64,000 nt of DNA from Algisphaera agarilytica (GTDB lineage: Bacteria > Planctomycetota > Phycisphaerae > Phycisphaerales > Phycisphaeraceae). The DNA is taken from the NCBI RefSeq assembly GCF_014207595.1, contig NZ_JACHGY010000001.1, forward strand, positions 3,690,212-3,754,211, read 5' to 3'. A program made the translations under genes and the position numbers. Positions 19,201 through 26,848 of the stretch are shown here, one piece after another. Within the stretch, counting starts at the first letter, position 1; each line of letters begins with the position of its first letter. The notes beneath the pieces were generated by a model. That model searched no databases, was not told where the DNA came from, and worked only from the letters and a program-made list of their open reading frames with translations.

Positions 19201-19296
19201 GCCAGCAGAGCATCGGCCCAAGGCTTGTTGATCCCCGAGCCTTGCACGGCGATTGTGTTGTTCGCCGGTTTGTTAGGTCTATCGCGCAGACGGTAA
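16216..19296 (+). CDS. Secreted modular sulfatase with autotransporter-type repeat, dockerin-like repeats and PEP-CTERM
   Basis: Type I sulfatase of about 1026 residues that would cleave sulfate esters, probably from algal polysaccharides. I place the start at ATG 16216, which opens directly onto a signal peptide (GCVFGLVSVLSAVGNGG, cut near QAVAQ); the frame extends 38 codons upstream without support. Metal ligands DD are at residues 37-38 (IVADDAGYADWG) and the formylglycine motif CQPTR at 84-88, so the Cys is of the anaerobic-or-FGE type. GKWHLG follows. After the catalytic part (to about 510) come a beta-rich domain, an autotransporter-associated repeat (TVVLAGSNAYEGDTIVEGGT), two dockerin-like EF-hand repeats and a PEP-CTERM tail (IPEPCTAIVLF). 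Substrate cannot be told from sequence. Confidence 0.9.
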   Translation: MTKLWPGCVFGLVSVLSAVGNGGQAVAQPNVIVIVADDAGYADWGFMDGVDGSNPTPSPIPTPNLDALAARGVKFSRAYVGQSCQPTRAAIITGGYQNRIGNEVVGNNIQGLPASATTLWDRMGGQGYTTGAIGKWHLGSVAGPQGNRPETQGVDEFYGIWHGSRNYNLGNTNLQPTQLLREVITQPNGTFTDTVIEGNHRGEYFTNTMGDFAVDFITDHHDDAEPFVLYQSFTAPHTPLQNSPDFNDPRIAGLSGIQKTYASMMLTMDKEIGRMMDRLDDPNGDGNSSDSIKDDTLVIFVNDNGGAHSGSSSPNGADNGLLRAGKGSSFEGGIRVPMIIAGAGVDAAVHGTTYDKNVHGVDILPTAFAAAGGTFGPGDTGIDGVNLLPFINGTDTSDPHEVLVNRHRKQFAVIKGDLRLVNNGGSSTSNHQLYNVATDIGQTNNIAGSNPALVAELERDLTHHEVEFDKQRYAILGQTAEATINTFDHFVFNPTQGGGAGGDLTIIDGATGDGDFEAPGAGSGSLNFTNHANWFNAGGTETINFSSTTQTNGSSQAGSRAAMPFQDRTQVNNTGHTVATAGETFSLTYDFGAGGALANWNGDETMRVFLFTSPVAVDGSLDTGDITEIASTSYAVDRANDGQWTTFSANNFYTTTAADIGKELFLGMVFEDLSGSTLFPRLDVLSLSATVQSTPSTATNWSSSEGWFEGGTSNVETMFNSDAFAGAVLEFGTTDAFSYISNNDMVRETGLEFMLNKMILSGTFGGASNQTATIQGNELLFTDDLDGNGPEIAVNATNDGANSFAYGIDLDVVMYDNLTVGGDGDVSVTINGQIRDYYDPRNLTKSGTSTVVLAGSNAYEGDTIVEGGTLTITSAYLEESADVYLTTGAVFDLDFAGIDSIDELFFDGVSQAIGTWGSIGSGADNESAFFNGTGLLLVSTIAILAGDYNDDGSVDAADYTVWADNFGSTTLLDADGNNDGVVDAADYTIWADNFGASRASAQGLLIPEPCTAIVLFAGLLGLSRRR

Positions 19297-19300
19297 TGGC

Positions 19301-19438
19301 CAGCCGCCGCTGGAAATGCGTCTGCCCGCTCACGCCCAACGGTCGGCAAACCTCGGGCACCTTCAAACCTTTGCCAAATTCTACGTCGACCCGACTTAGC
19401 ATCGCCGCGATCTGTTCGACAGGATGTCGCTTATTCAT
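19301..19438 (-). pseudogene. Transposase orfA remnant (IS3-like)
   Basis: On the minus strand from ATG 19438 the frame reads MNKRHPVEQIAAMLSRVDVE, then KGLKVPEVCRPLGVSGQT and FQRR, closely resembling the N-terminal helix-turn-helix of IS3-family OrfA transposases. Similarity stops after about 46 residues and runs into the end of the sulfatase gene, so it is a 5' fragment. It lies immediately outside the left tRNA-derived repeat. Confidence 0.7.
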
Positions 19439-19511
19439 CCTGAGAATCCTTTCCGGCTTGCGGCCGGTGAGATTCGCTCACAACGCGTGGATCAAGATTT
19501 TAAGAGAGGTC

Positions 19512-19620
19512 ACATACTGCCCATGTTTACCAACAAAAAAAGGACTCGCATTGCTGCAAGTCCTTTCATCAAAACGAATAGTGGGGAGTGGATTCGAACC
19601 ACTGACCTCCGGGTTATGAG
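19512..19620. repeat. Left attachment repeat: displaced 3' end of the initiator tRNA plus its terminator
   Basis: This 109-bp segment repeats 39106-39213 with one substitution and one 1-bp indel. It holds the tRNA part from the anticodon loop to the 3' end (19577-19620) and the native hairpin terminator. The substitution (T for C in the acceptor stem, tRNA position 70) breaks a base pair and fits a non-functional displaced copy. It marks the left boundary of the composite island. Confidence 0.88.
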
Positions 19621-20098
19621 GGACCCTTGGAGGTATTTCGCAAATCTTTACTGCCAGAGCAATTACAGCCGTGAATGAGGGTTAGGCACTCTCAACAGCC
19701 TGTCCCATGTACACCGTGTTCTCCAAACCGCATGGGGCAGTTTATGGGGTAATTTGCGAGCAGATATGAGTCTGCTTGTAGCTTTTATTCATTCGCTCAC
19801 TATAGCGACCCTTGGCGTAGCTGCTATTGGCTTGCGCAACCTCCAGCCAGCCGATCAGCACGCGTAACCAGATACTGAAATATGACTGCTGGCTGAATCC
19901 AAAATTCATCTAGACATTTCTTGGTTTGCTAACACTTGGCTCACTCTCAACAAACATCTCGGGGCTATTTTCTCATCTCAACGTTGAGCGAACAGGCTTG
20001 ATCTGTCGGTAAGTCATATTTCATCGTGCGGGCTAGTCGTAACCAAATGCTCTCACTTACCTAACAAAACCAGCTAACGAGGCTGGAAAGGATACGTT
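19621..20098. other. 478-bp leader region of the phn operon
   Basis: No gene seen between the left attachment repeat and phnD. It is more AT-rich than flanking genes and probably carries the phn promoter and regulator sites. I could not find a convincing Pho box. A good ribosome binding site (AAAGGA) precedes phnD. Confidence 0.5.
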
Positions 20099-21031
20099 AT
20101 GCGGAATTTATTAAAACGAATCGCCGTCGGGGTATTGTCGCTTGGTGTAGGGATGTCTGCTGCCACCGCTGGTGAGCATCCAACGGGTACGTCGGACAAG
20201 CCGTTGCGTGTGATGTTGATCCCAGCGGATACTGGTGCGGACACGACCAAGAACGATTTTCAGCCTATTTTCAACGCGATTACCGACAACTATGGACTAC
20301 ACTTCGACCTGCGGGTCGGTAGCTCGTACGCTGCGGTGGTCGAAGGCATGGAGAGCGGTGTCGTGGACATCGCCTTCCTCGGTGCGGTGACCCTGCACCA
20401 GGCTAAGGAGCGTGACGCCGCGGAGCTTCTGGCTGTGTCGGTGAAGAAAGGGTCGAGCTCCTACTACTCGGGCCTGTTTGTACGTAAGGATTCGGGCATC
20501 ACCACCCTCGAAGGACTCAAGGGCAAGGCGGTTTCGTTTGGCGATGTGAACTCGACTTCGAGCTTCAACTTCCCCGTGGCGATGCTTCTGGCTGGAGGCG
20601 TGGACCCGGTGAAGGATCTTTCAAACATCTATATCACTGGTAGCCACTCCAACTCCATCGCCGCTCTGGTTGAAGGTCAAGTCGATGCGTGTGCTTGCTC
20701 CTTCAACGCTTATGAGAAGGCGGTCAAGAACGGCGTTGTCGATCCGGCCGTGATTGTGCCGCTGATGAAGTCGGATCCGATCCCCAACCCGCCCCTGGCG
20801 ATGCACCCCAACCTCGACCCGCAGGTCAAGGCCACGCTGATTGAAGCCTTTGAGAACATCCACGAGACCCCGGGCGTGACCCCCGAGATGATCCGCGGCT
20901 ACGGCGGCAAGAAGTACGACCGCTACGACACCACCTTCCCGCAAGAATCCTTCGATGAAGCGATGACCAAGCTCGCCGCGGTCACCGACCAGCTCAAGGC
21001 TGAGATGCTTGAAAAAGCAGGCGAGAACTAA
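20099..21031 (+). CDS. phnD: Phosphonate ABC transporter substrate-binding protein PhnD
   Basis: Periplasmic binding protein for phosphonates (or phosphite/phosphate esters), 310 residues. A signal peptide (basic RNLLKRIA, hydrophobic VGVLSLGVGMSAATA) is cut near residue 25. Family motifs are LRVMLIPADTG near the mature start, GSSYAAVVEGMESGVVDIAFLG, KGKAVSFGDVNSTSSFNFP and EGQVDACACS; the SYAAVVE and STSS segments line the phosphonate pocket in known PhnD proteins. It is the first gene of the phn operon, with a strong ribosome binding site. It delivers ligand to the PhnC/PhnE transporter encoded next. Confidence 0.94.
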   Translation: MRNLLKRIAVGVLSLGVGMSAATAGEHPTGTSDKPLRVMLIPADTGADTTKNDFQPIFNAITDNYGLHFDLRVGSSYAAVVEGMESGVVDIAFLGAVTLHQAKERDAAELLAVSVKKGSSSYYSGLFVRKDSGITTLEGLKGKAVSFGDVNSTSSFNFPVAMLLAGGVDPVKDLSNIYITGSHSNSIAALVEGQVDACACSFNAYEKAVKNGVVDPAVIVPLMKSDPIPNPPLAMHPNLDPQVKATLIEAFENIHETPGVTPEMIRGYGGKKYDRYDTTFPQESFDEAMTKLAAVTDQLKAEMLEKAGEN

Positions 21032-21173
21032 TGATTGCCAATCGGCGTGTCCGCATTCGGGCATGCTCGAGTTAATCGAAAGCATCTTCTGCGGCGGGGG
21101 ACCGCCGTGGAAGGTTTCCGCCTCGCCCGATGGGCATAGGCCTGCCTGAGAGAAGTACTGCGAAGGTAAAACG

Positions 21174-22004
21174 ATGCTTGAACTCCGTGCAATCGACAAG
21201 GTGTATGAGTCGCGTCAGGGCAGGGTGACCGCGGTGGAAGGCGTGAGCCTCAAGCTAGAGAAGGGGGAGTTCTGTGTGTTACTCGGGCCTTCGGGGGCGG
21301 GTAAATCGACTGTACTCCGTGTGATCAACGGTATGACGCAAGCAACGAATGGTGAAGTGTCATTCGATGGTGAGCTAGTGACACGCCGCAATCGCCGATC
21401 GATCCAGAACCGCATCGGCACAATCCACCAGCAGTTCTTCTTGGTCCCACGTCTCAGCGTGCTGGACAACGTGTTGTCGGGCATGCTGCCGAAGCTCGGC
21501 TTCCTCCGATCGATGCTCAAGCTCTTTGCCTCGGCAGACCGAAAGCGGGCGTGTGAGCTCCTTGGGAAGGTCGAGTTGAAGGAGTCGCAGCTTTATCAGA
21601 AGGCGGGCAAGCTCTCGGGCGGCCAGCAGCAGCGGGTGGCAATCGCCCGGGCCTTCATCCGCAATCCCGATTTAGTTTTAGCCGACGAGCCGGTCGCCAG
21701 CTTGGACCCGTCGACGAGCCGTGGCATCCTTCGTCTTCTGCGTGGTGCCGCCCACGAAACCGGAGCGACGGTGTTGTGCAGCCTGCACCAGGTCGACTTG
21801 GCCCACGAGTTTGCCGACAGGATCGTGGCGATGCGTCAGGGCAAGCTGGTGTTTGACGGCAAGCCCAGCGAACTCGACGAGGCGATGCTGGCTCACATCT
21901 ACGACGGGACGCCCACCTCTAGCCAGTCGGCTTCGACATCCAAGCCCCGGTCCCATGAAGAGGCGGTGGTGTCGATGCCCGGCCTGGAGGTCGCCCCCGC
22001 GTGA
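21174..22004 (+). CDS. phnC: Phosphonate ABC transporter ATP-binding protein PhnC
   Basis: ATPase of the phosphonate importer, 276 residues. Walker A is GPSGAGKSTVLRVI, signature LSGGQQQRVAIARAF, Walker B LVLADEPVASLDP, all canonical, and the segment RIGTIHQQFFLVPRLSVLDNVL is typical of PhnC. A 142-bp gap follows phnD, with no gene, and may hold an RNA structure uncoupling the binding protein from the rest. The stop overlaps the GTG start of phnE (GTGA). The C-terminal 30 residues are polar and variable. Confidence 0.94.
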   Translation: MLELRAIDKVYESRQGRVTAVEGVSLKLEKGEFCVLLGPSGAGKSTVLRVINGMTQATNGEVSFDGELVTRRNRRSIQNRIGTIHQQFFLVPRLSVLDNVLSGMLPKLGFLRSMLKLFASADRKRACELLGKVELKESQLYQKAGKLSGGQQQRVAIARAFIRNPDLVLADEPVASLDPSTSRGILRLLRGAAHETGATVLCSLHQVDLAHEFADRIVAMRQGKLVFDGKPSELDEAMLAHIYDGTPTSSQSASTSKPRSHEEAVVSMPGLEVAPA

Positions 22005-23038
22005 GCCAGGTTCCACTCCCCCATCCTGTTGCGACGAATTCGCCTACCGAGTGGAAGCTTCGTCAGCCGTACTCGAAGAAGTTTATCTTCGGCTTGCTCG
22101 TGGGTTTCGTTGTACTTGGCTGGTCGTTCCAGAACGTTGAGCTAGACCGCGGCATGAAGGAGTTGATGCAGGCTGTGGGCTACAGCGTAGGCCTCGCCGA
22201 GACTTCGCAGGTTGCGACCGGTGCGACGAATTACGTTGAAAAGGGTTGGCCCTTGGTGTTGTCCAAGGAGACGCCCGTCCTACGGCTGGAAGACTTCGAC
22301 CGTAACAACTTGCCGTGGCTCAGCCATCTCGAAACGCGGACCGAGATCGAGCCGGAGTTCGACACCGACGCGATGCAGATGATCAACCACGAGGTGACTA
22401 TCGAATACCTCGTTCAGCCTATCGGCTACCTCGGCCGGGTCGCCATGCTGATGATCGAGACGATCGAGATGGCGTTCTGGGGCACGGTGATCGCGGTGTT
22501 GGTGGCGATCCCACTAACGTTTTTTGGAGCCAAGAACTACACGCCGTGGATCGGTTTGTATCACCTTTCGCGGGGCATCTGCAGCTTCAATCGCGCTATG
22601 CCGGAGCTGATCACCGCGTTGTTCTTCGTGTTGATGTTCGGCTTTGGCCCGATCGCGGGTATGGTCGCGCTGGGGTTGCACACCAGCGGTTTGCTGGGCA
22701 AGTTTTTTGCGGATGACATCGAGAACGCCGACCCCGGGCCGCAGATGGCTTTGGCGTCGACCGGTGCGGGCAAGCTCAAGGTGATCCGCTTTGCGGTGTT
22801 GCCGCATGTGCTGCCGCAGTTTGTGGCCTACGTGCAGTACATCCTCGAACGCAACGTCCGCACCGCGACAGTGCTGGGCATCGTCGGAGCCGGGGGGATC
22901 GGGCTGGAACTCAAAGGCCGGTGGGACATGTTCGCCTACGGCCACGTCACCACGATCTTGCTGGCGATTTTCGTGACCGTTTACCTGCTCGAGTGTATGA
23001 GCCAGTATCTCCGTAAACGCCTGATTGATACCGACTGA
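22001..23038 (+). CDS. phnE: Phosphonate ABC transporter permease PhnE
   Basis: Inner-membrane permease of 345 residues. It starts at a GTG overlapping the phnC stop, indicating translational coupling. One hydrophobic segment near residues 27-45 precedes a periplasmic-like stretch of about 90 residues; the core with the EAA-type loop is in the second half (TGAGKLKVIRFAVLPHVLPQF), together with RNVRTATVLGIVGAGGIG, both diagnostic of PhnE. The long loop between the first two membrane segments is larger than in E. coli PhnE but common in other phyla. Confidence 0.93.
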   Translation: MSQVPLPHPVATNSPTEWKLRQPYSKKFIFGLLVGFVVLGWSFQNVELDRGMKELMQAVGYSVGLAETSQVATGATNYVEKGWPLVLSKETPVLRLEDFDRNNLPWLSHLETRTEIEPEFDTDAMQMINHEVTIEYLVQPIGYLGRVAMLMIETIEMAFWGTVIAVLVAIPLTFFGAKNYTPWIGLYHLSRGICSFNRAMPELITALFFVLMFGFGPIAGMVALGLHTSGLLGKFFADDIENADPGPQMALASTGAGKLKVIRFAVLPHVLPQFVAYVQYILERNVRTATVLGIVGAGGIGLELKGRWDMFAYGHVTTILLAIFVTVYLLECMSQYLRKRLIDTD

Positions 23039-23045
23039 ACCGCTT

Positions 23046-23795
23046 ATGAAGACTGCTCGCCTTGACTCTCTGGAAGAACGCTTGGTGCGTTGGCCCGCCG
23101 CCGCGGCCGAGCCTCGGCTGATCTTATTCGATATCGATCGCACGTTGCTCGACACCTGTGGCGGGAACCGTCGGGCGATGGAACGCGCGGGACGCACCGT
23201 GTTTGGCGAGCGTTTTGATCTCGAAGGGATCGACCGGTCGGGCCGGCTGGACTCGCACATCTTGATGGATGCGGCTTACCGGCTCGGCCAACACTTACTT
23301 GCCGAGCAGTTCAATCAGTTCCGGACGCAGTATGCGATCGAACTGGAAAGCGAACTGGACGGCCAACGCGTCATGCCCGGAGCGGTGGCTTGGGTTAAGC
23401 GGTTAGCGGAAATCGAAAACGTGACGCTAGGACTGGTGACCGGCAACTTCGCCAGTGCGGCGGCGGTGAAGATCCCCGCCATCGGCCTGGACTTCTCGGT
23501 GTTCAAAGCCAACGGCTTCGGGGGCACCGGTGAACGCCGGGCCGATCTGGTCGGCATTGCCCGGCTACGCTGCCCCCAAGCCAAGATCGAGTCGACGCTG
23601 ATCATCGGCGACACGCCCCGCGACATCGAGTGTGCCCGGGCCAACGGCTGCCCGAGTCTGATCGTGGCGACCGGGGATTATGATGCGGATCAATTGCGTG
23701 AAGCGGGGGCTGAGGATGTGGTCAGCGACCTGACCTCACCCGAGGCCACGCGATTCATGAACCTGTTCTTGCGGGGCAAGGAGGCCGACGCATGA
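23046..23795 (+). CDS. HAD-superfamily hydrolase within the phn operon
   Basis: Predicted cytoplasmic phosphatase of 249 residues. HAD motif I is FDIDRTLLDT (nucleophile Asp and acid/base Asp), motif II VTGN, and motifs III/IV are GDTPRDIECA with a preceding Lys region, so the active site is complete. The small helical cap after motif I suggests a phosphoglycolate phosphatase/beta-PGM type. ATG 23046 is chosen, 7 bp after phnE; a TTG at 23025 would overlap phnE. It is not an ordinary C-P lyase gene; it may dephosphorylate a pathway intermediate such as a ribose phosphate, or recycle a phosphonatase-like product. It lacks a clear PhnX signature. Confidence 0.82.
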   Translation: MKTARLDSLEERLVRWPAAAAEPRLILFDIDRTLLDTCGGNRRAMERAGRTVFGERFDLEGIDRSGRLDSHILMDAAYRLGQHLLAEQFNQFRTQYAIELESELDGQRVMPGAVAWVKRLAEIENVTLGLVTGNFASAAAVKIPAIGLDFSVFKANGFGGTGERRADLVGIARLRCPQAKIESTLIIGDTPRDIECARANGCPSLIVATGDYDADQLREAGAEDVVSDLTSPEATRFMNLFLRGKEADA

Positions 23796-24541
23796 CCAAG
23801 AAATCTGCCGTAAACCTCAGCGCGAACGAAGACGCCCCACAGAAGCAGGCGCGCTACGAAGCGATCGCAGCGATCCTCCGGGAAGAAATCATCGCGGATC
23901 ACAAGCCGGGCGACTTTCTGGAGACCGAGTCGAGCTTTGCGGAGCGGTTCGGGGTGAACCGCCACACCATCCGTCGGGCGATCGATGAATTGGTATCTGA
24001 GGATCTGGTTTGGCGTCAGCAGGGTCGGGGGACGTTGGTGCTTCAGCCGCCGATGGATTACCAGATCCACAGCCAGACCCGGTTTACCGAAACCGTGACA
24101 TCGCTGGGGCATCAGGCCCGATCGATCGTCATCGGGCGTAGGATGACCGCGGCGTCCGAGGGCGTGGCTCGTTGGTTGAAGATCGAGCCGCTCAGCCGGG
24201 TGGTTCAGCTCGATGCACTGCGATTGGTCAACGATCAGCCGGTGTTGCTGACCACACACTTCTTTGCCGCCGATCCTTACGAGCCGCTGTACTTGGAATA
24301 CGACGGCGGGTCGTTGCACGGTGCGTTACGCGAAAAATTCGGCGTCGAACTCAAGCGTATGGAAAGCCTAATCACCGCGCGTCTGCCGATGGACGAAGAC
24401 GCGATGGCTCTGCGGCTGTCGCCCAAGCAGCCGATCTTGCGGGTCAAGAGCCTGAACGTCGAGGTGAGCAGTGGCCAGCCGGTGGAGTATGTGATCTCGC
24501 GTTTCCGGGCCGATAGTGTGCAGTTGAAAGTAGAGCCGTGA
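23792..24541 (+). CDS. phnF: GntR-family regulator, PhnF-like
   Basis: Transcription factor of 249 residues with an N-terminal winged helix (residues about 20-90: RYEAIAAILREEI, SSFAERFGVNRHTIRRAID, WRQQGRGTLV) and a C-terminal UTRA ligand-binding domain (about 100-245). This is the HutC/PhnF subgroup, and PhnF of E. coli is thought to repress the phn operon. It overlaps the preceding gene by ATGA and the next gene by GTGA, so it is co-translated with the enzymes it presumably controls. The ligand is unknown. Confidence 0.88.
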   Translation: MTKKSAVNLSANEDAPQKQARYEAIAAILREEIIADHKPGDFLETESSFAERFGVNRHTIRRAIDELVSEDLVWRQQGRGTLVLQPPMDYQIHSQTRFTETVTSLGHQARSIVIGRRMTAASEGVARWLKIEPLSRVVQLDALRLVNDQPVLLTTHFFAADPYEPLYLEYDGGSLHGALREKFGVELKRMESLITARLPMDEDAMALRLSPKQPILRVKSLNVEVSSGQPVEYVISRFRADSVQLKVEP

Positions 24542-25050
24542 CCCAAGCCAGCACCACTTCAATCGATGGATCGATCGACCGTTCGCGTTGGGCGGCGGCG
24601 TTGTTGCGTGTCGAGGAATCACGCGTCATCGCGTTGGCTGAGACCTTGGCGGAACGGCACGGGGTACGCATGAAACGTGTGCCTAAGTCGGGGCTGGCGA
24701 TGATGCGGCTGCGCGACTCGGTGCAGAGCCAGGCGTTTAACCTCGGCGAGATCCCGCTGTCGTCGGCCCACGTTGTGTTCAACGGGCCGAACGGCACCGA
24801 ACACGAAGGGGGTTGCCAGATCATGCGCGACCATGAGGCGTTGGCGGTGGCGATCGCGGTGTGTGACGGCGTGTTGGCGGCGGAAGTGGAGGGGACTTCG
24901 GAAGTTGCATCGCTGGTCTGCGAGGGCGCAGCGGTATCCCGGGAGGATGCGGCGGTGCGTCGCGGGATGCGTGAGCGCAGCCGGGTGTCGTTTGCGTTGA
25001 TGAACCAGCAAGACGAATCCGGCAGCGCGGAAGGCGGGGCCGACGCGTGA
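24538..25050 (+). CDS. phnG: C-P lyase complex subunit PhnG
   Basis: Subunit of the PhnGHIJ core complex, which with PhnI installs the phosphonate on ribose triphosphate in place of adenine. 170 residues. The family pattern RSRWAAALLRVEE, LGEIPLSSAHVVFNG and CQIMRDHEALAVAIAVCD is present. It starts at a GTG overlapping the phnF stop and ends overlapping phnH (GTGATGA). Assignment is supported by position between phnF and phnH. The last 20 residues are Glu/Ala-rich and poorly conserved. Confidence 0.93.
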   Translation: MTQASTTSIDGSIDRSRWAAALLRVEESRVIALAETLAERHGVRMKRVPKSGLAMMRLRDSVQSQAFNLGEIPLSSAHVVFNGPNGTEHEGGCQIMRDHEALAVAIAVCDGVLAAEVEGTSEVASLVCEGAAVSREDAAVRRGMRERSRVSFALMNQQDESGSAEGGADA

Positions 25051-25640
25051 TGACGCTCGATCCGATCTGGCAGCCACCTCTCCAGCAACGTGTCTATCGC
25101 GCGCTGCTCGAGGCCCATAGCTTCCCCGGACGGGTGATTGATTTGCCTGTCGAACTGGGCGATCAACCCGCCACGCTGGCGGTGTTGGCGACGCTGCTGG
25201 ATACCAGTACGTCGTTCTGTGATGCGGACGGCCTGATCAGTCCCGAGGACCAGCTGCGTCTCGAAGCTCCGTCGGCCACGGCCGATGACGCCGACTTTGT
25301 GTTGTTCCAGGCCGACTTGGCTCCGCCCGATGGGTTTAAGCCTCGTCTCGGCGATGTGTATCACCCGCACGAAGGGGCAACGCTCGTGTTGGGCGGCCGT
25401 TCTATCGTTGAAGGGCACACCCGTTTCGAGTTGTCGGGCCCGGGTGTAGAGTCCACGCAACCCCTGAATCTCACTGGTTTCGACACGGCCTGGTTCGCCC
25501 AACGCGAGCAGTGGATCTCGGCCTACCCCACCGGGGTCGACCTGATCCTTTGCGACGCGTCACGCATCACAGCCATACCTCGGACCACGATGATGCGGTC
25601 GCTTATCGAAGCTCCCTCAACAGAAGGGGGGCGGGCATGA
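25047..25640 (+). CDS. phnH: C-P lyase complex subunit PhnH
   Basis: Subunit of the C-P lyase core, 197 residues, of the PLP-transferase-like fold without PLP. It opens with PIWQPPLQQRVYRALLEAHSFPG (core FRxLMxAMSxPG-like), and contains DTSTSFCDADG and GHTRFELSGPG, which correspond to known PhnH motifs. Start may be GTG 25047 or ATG 25050, both within the overlap with phnG. It ends in an ATGA overlap with phnI, so the run stays translationally coupled. Confidence 0.92.
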   Translation: MMTLDPIWQPPLQQRVYRALLEAHSFPGRVIDLPVELGDQPATLAVLATLLDTSTSFCDADGLISPEDQLRLEAPSATADDADFVLFQADLAPPDGFKPRLGDVYHPHEGATLVLGGRSIVEGHTRFELSGPGVESTQPLNLTGFDTAWFAQREQWISAYPTGVDLILCDASRITAIPRTTMMRSLIEAPSTEGGRA

Positions 25641-26848
25641 GTTACGTGGCCATCAAGGGCGGCGAGAACGCCATCCGCGAAGCGGCCGAGCTGTTGCAGG
25701 TGCTGCGTACACGCGGCAGCACGGAAGGGCAACCGCCGCTCTCACCTCAAGCCATCGAGCGCCAGCTCCACTTTCTGCACAGCCAGGTGATGAGCGAAGG
25801 CGGGCTCTACGACACGCAGCTCGCGTCGTTGGCGGTGAAGCAATCGCTGGGCGATCCGATGGAGGCGGCTTTTCTGTTACGTGCTTCCCGCTCGACCCGG
25901 CCGCGCATCGCCAACACGCCGGTGATCGACACCCGCAAGATGCGGCTGATCCGGCGGATCAGCTCGGCGTTCAAGGACATCCCTGGAGGCCAGATGCTTG
26001 GCCCCACGCCCGACTACACCCAGCGATTGTTCAACTGGGAGTTACTCGATGAATCGGGTGAGTCGTTCCGCAACAAGCTGATGCAATGGACTGACGGGCT
26101 TGATGTGGATTCAACGGAGTCGGCCGAGGAGTCGCCTCTGCCCAAGGTCCTGGATTTCCTGCGGGAGCAGGGCTTGGTCGATGACGCTCCCGAACCCTGT
26201 GATGAACCGTTCGACATCACCCGCGAGCCGTTGGTGTTTCCGGTCGATCGCTCGGCGGCACTGGCTACGATGACCCGCGGACAGCAGGGCGGTATCGTCG
26301 CACTCGCCTACTCGAACATGCGGGGATACGGTGATGTCCACCCGACCATCGCCGAGCTGCGCGTGGGCTACGTGCCCGTCGAGCTGCCGCACCCCGTCAC
26401 AGGCGAACCCACCGAGGCGGGCGAGGTGTTGATCACCGAATGCGAAGTCATCGCGATGTATGAGCGATCCGACGAAGCCTCGACCCAGCGCACCGGCGTC
26501 GGCGACACCGTCGAGATCGACCCGGAAGCCCCGCCGCGTTTTACCCTCGGCTACGGCGCCTGCTTCGGGCACAACGAAGCCAAAGCCATCGCCATGGCCA
26601 TCCTCGACCGCTCGTTGCAGAAGGGCATGCGTGACGGTCCCTCCAACCCTTCGGAGGACCCCGAGTTTGTGCTGCTGCACATCGACGGCATCGACGCCAT
26701 GGGCTTCACCGTCCACTACAAGATGCCGCACTACGTGACGTTCGCCTCTGACCTGGATCGACTCCGCAAGACCCAGCAACAACACGCCGACAAAAAGCAG
26801 TCGACTGAAACCGAGTCGCCTGTTGCGGAGGAGGTGGCCTCGCCATGA
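25637..26848 (+). CDS. phnI: C-P lyase complex subunit PhnI
   Basis: Core subunit that catalyses displacement of the nucleobase by the phosphonate on ATP. 403 residues from ATG 25637, which overlaps the phnH stop as ATGA; the longer frame inside phnH is not used. Motifs include MSYVAIKGGENAIREAAEL at the N terminus, SEGGLYDTQLASLAVKQSLGD, and LGYGACFGHNEAKAIAMAILD in the C-terminal half. A Glu/Thr-rich tail of about 25 residues precedes an ATGA overlap with phnJ. Length is close to the E. coli protein plus the tail. Confidence 0.95.
   Translation: MSYVAIKGGENAIREAAELLQVLRTRGSTEGQPPLSPQAIERQLHFLHSQVMSEGGLYDTQLASLAVKQSLGDPMEAAFLLRASRSTRPRIANTPVIDTRKMRLIRRISSAFKDIPGGQMLGPTPDYTQRLFNWELLDESGESFRNKLMQWTDGLDVDSTESAEESPLPKVLDFLREQGLVDDAPEPCDEPFDITREPLVFPVDRSAALATMTRGQQGGIVALAYSNMRGYGDVHPTIAELRVGYVPVELPHPVTGEPTEAGEVLITECEVIAMYERSDEASTQRTGVGDTVEIDPEAPPRFTLGYGACFGHNEAKAIAMAILDRSLQKGMRDGPSNPSEDPEFVLLHIDGIDAMGFTVHYKMPHYVTFASDLDRLRKTQQQHADKKQSTETESPVAEEVASP

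Noticed and set aside
19577-19620. Second and third tRNA-fMet genes at the left and middle repeats
   Set aside because: Only the 3' halves are present; the 5' half, D arm and anticodon 5' strand are missing, so they are attachment-site fragments.
23046-23795. Phosphonoacetaldehyde hydrolase (PhnX)
   Set aside because: HAD motifs are present but I see no PhnX-specific Lys-containing cap motif and no 2-AEP aminotransferase gene.
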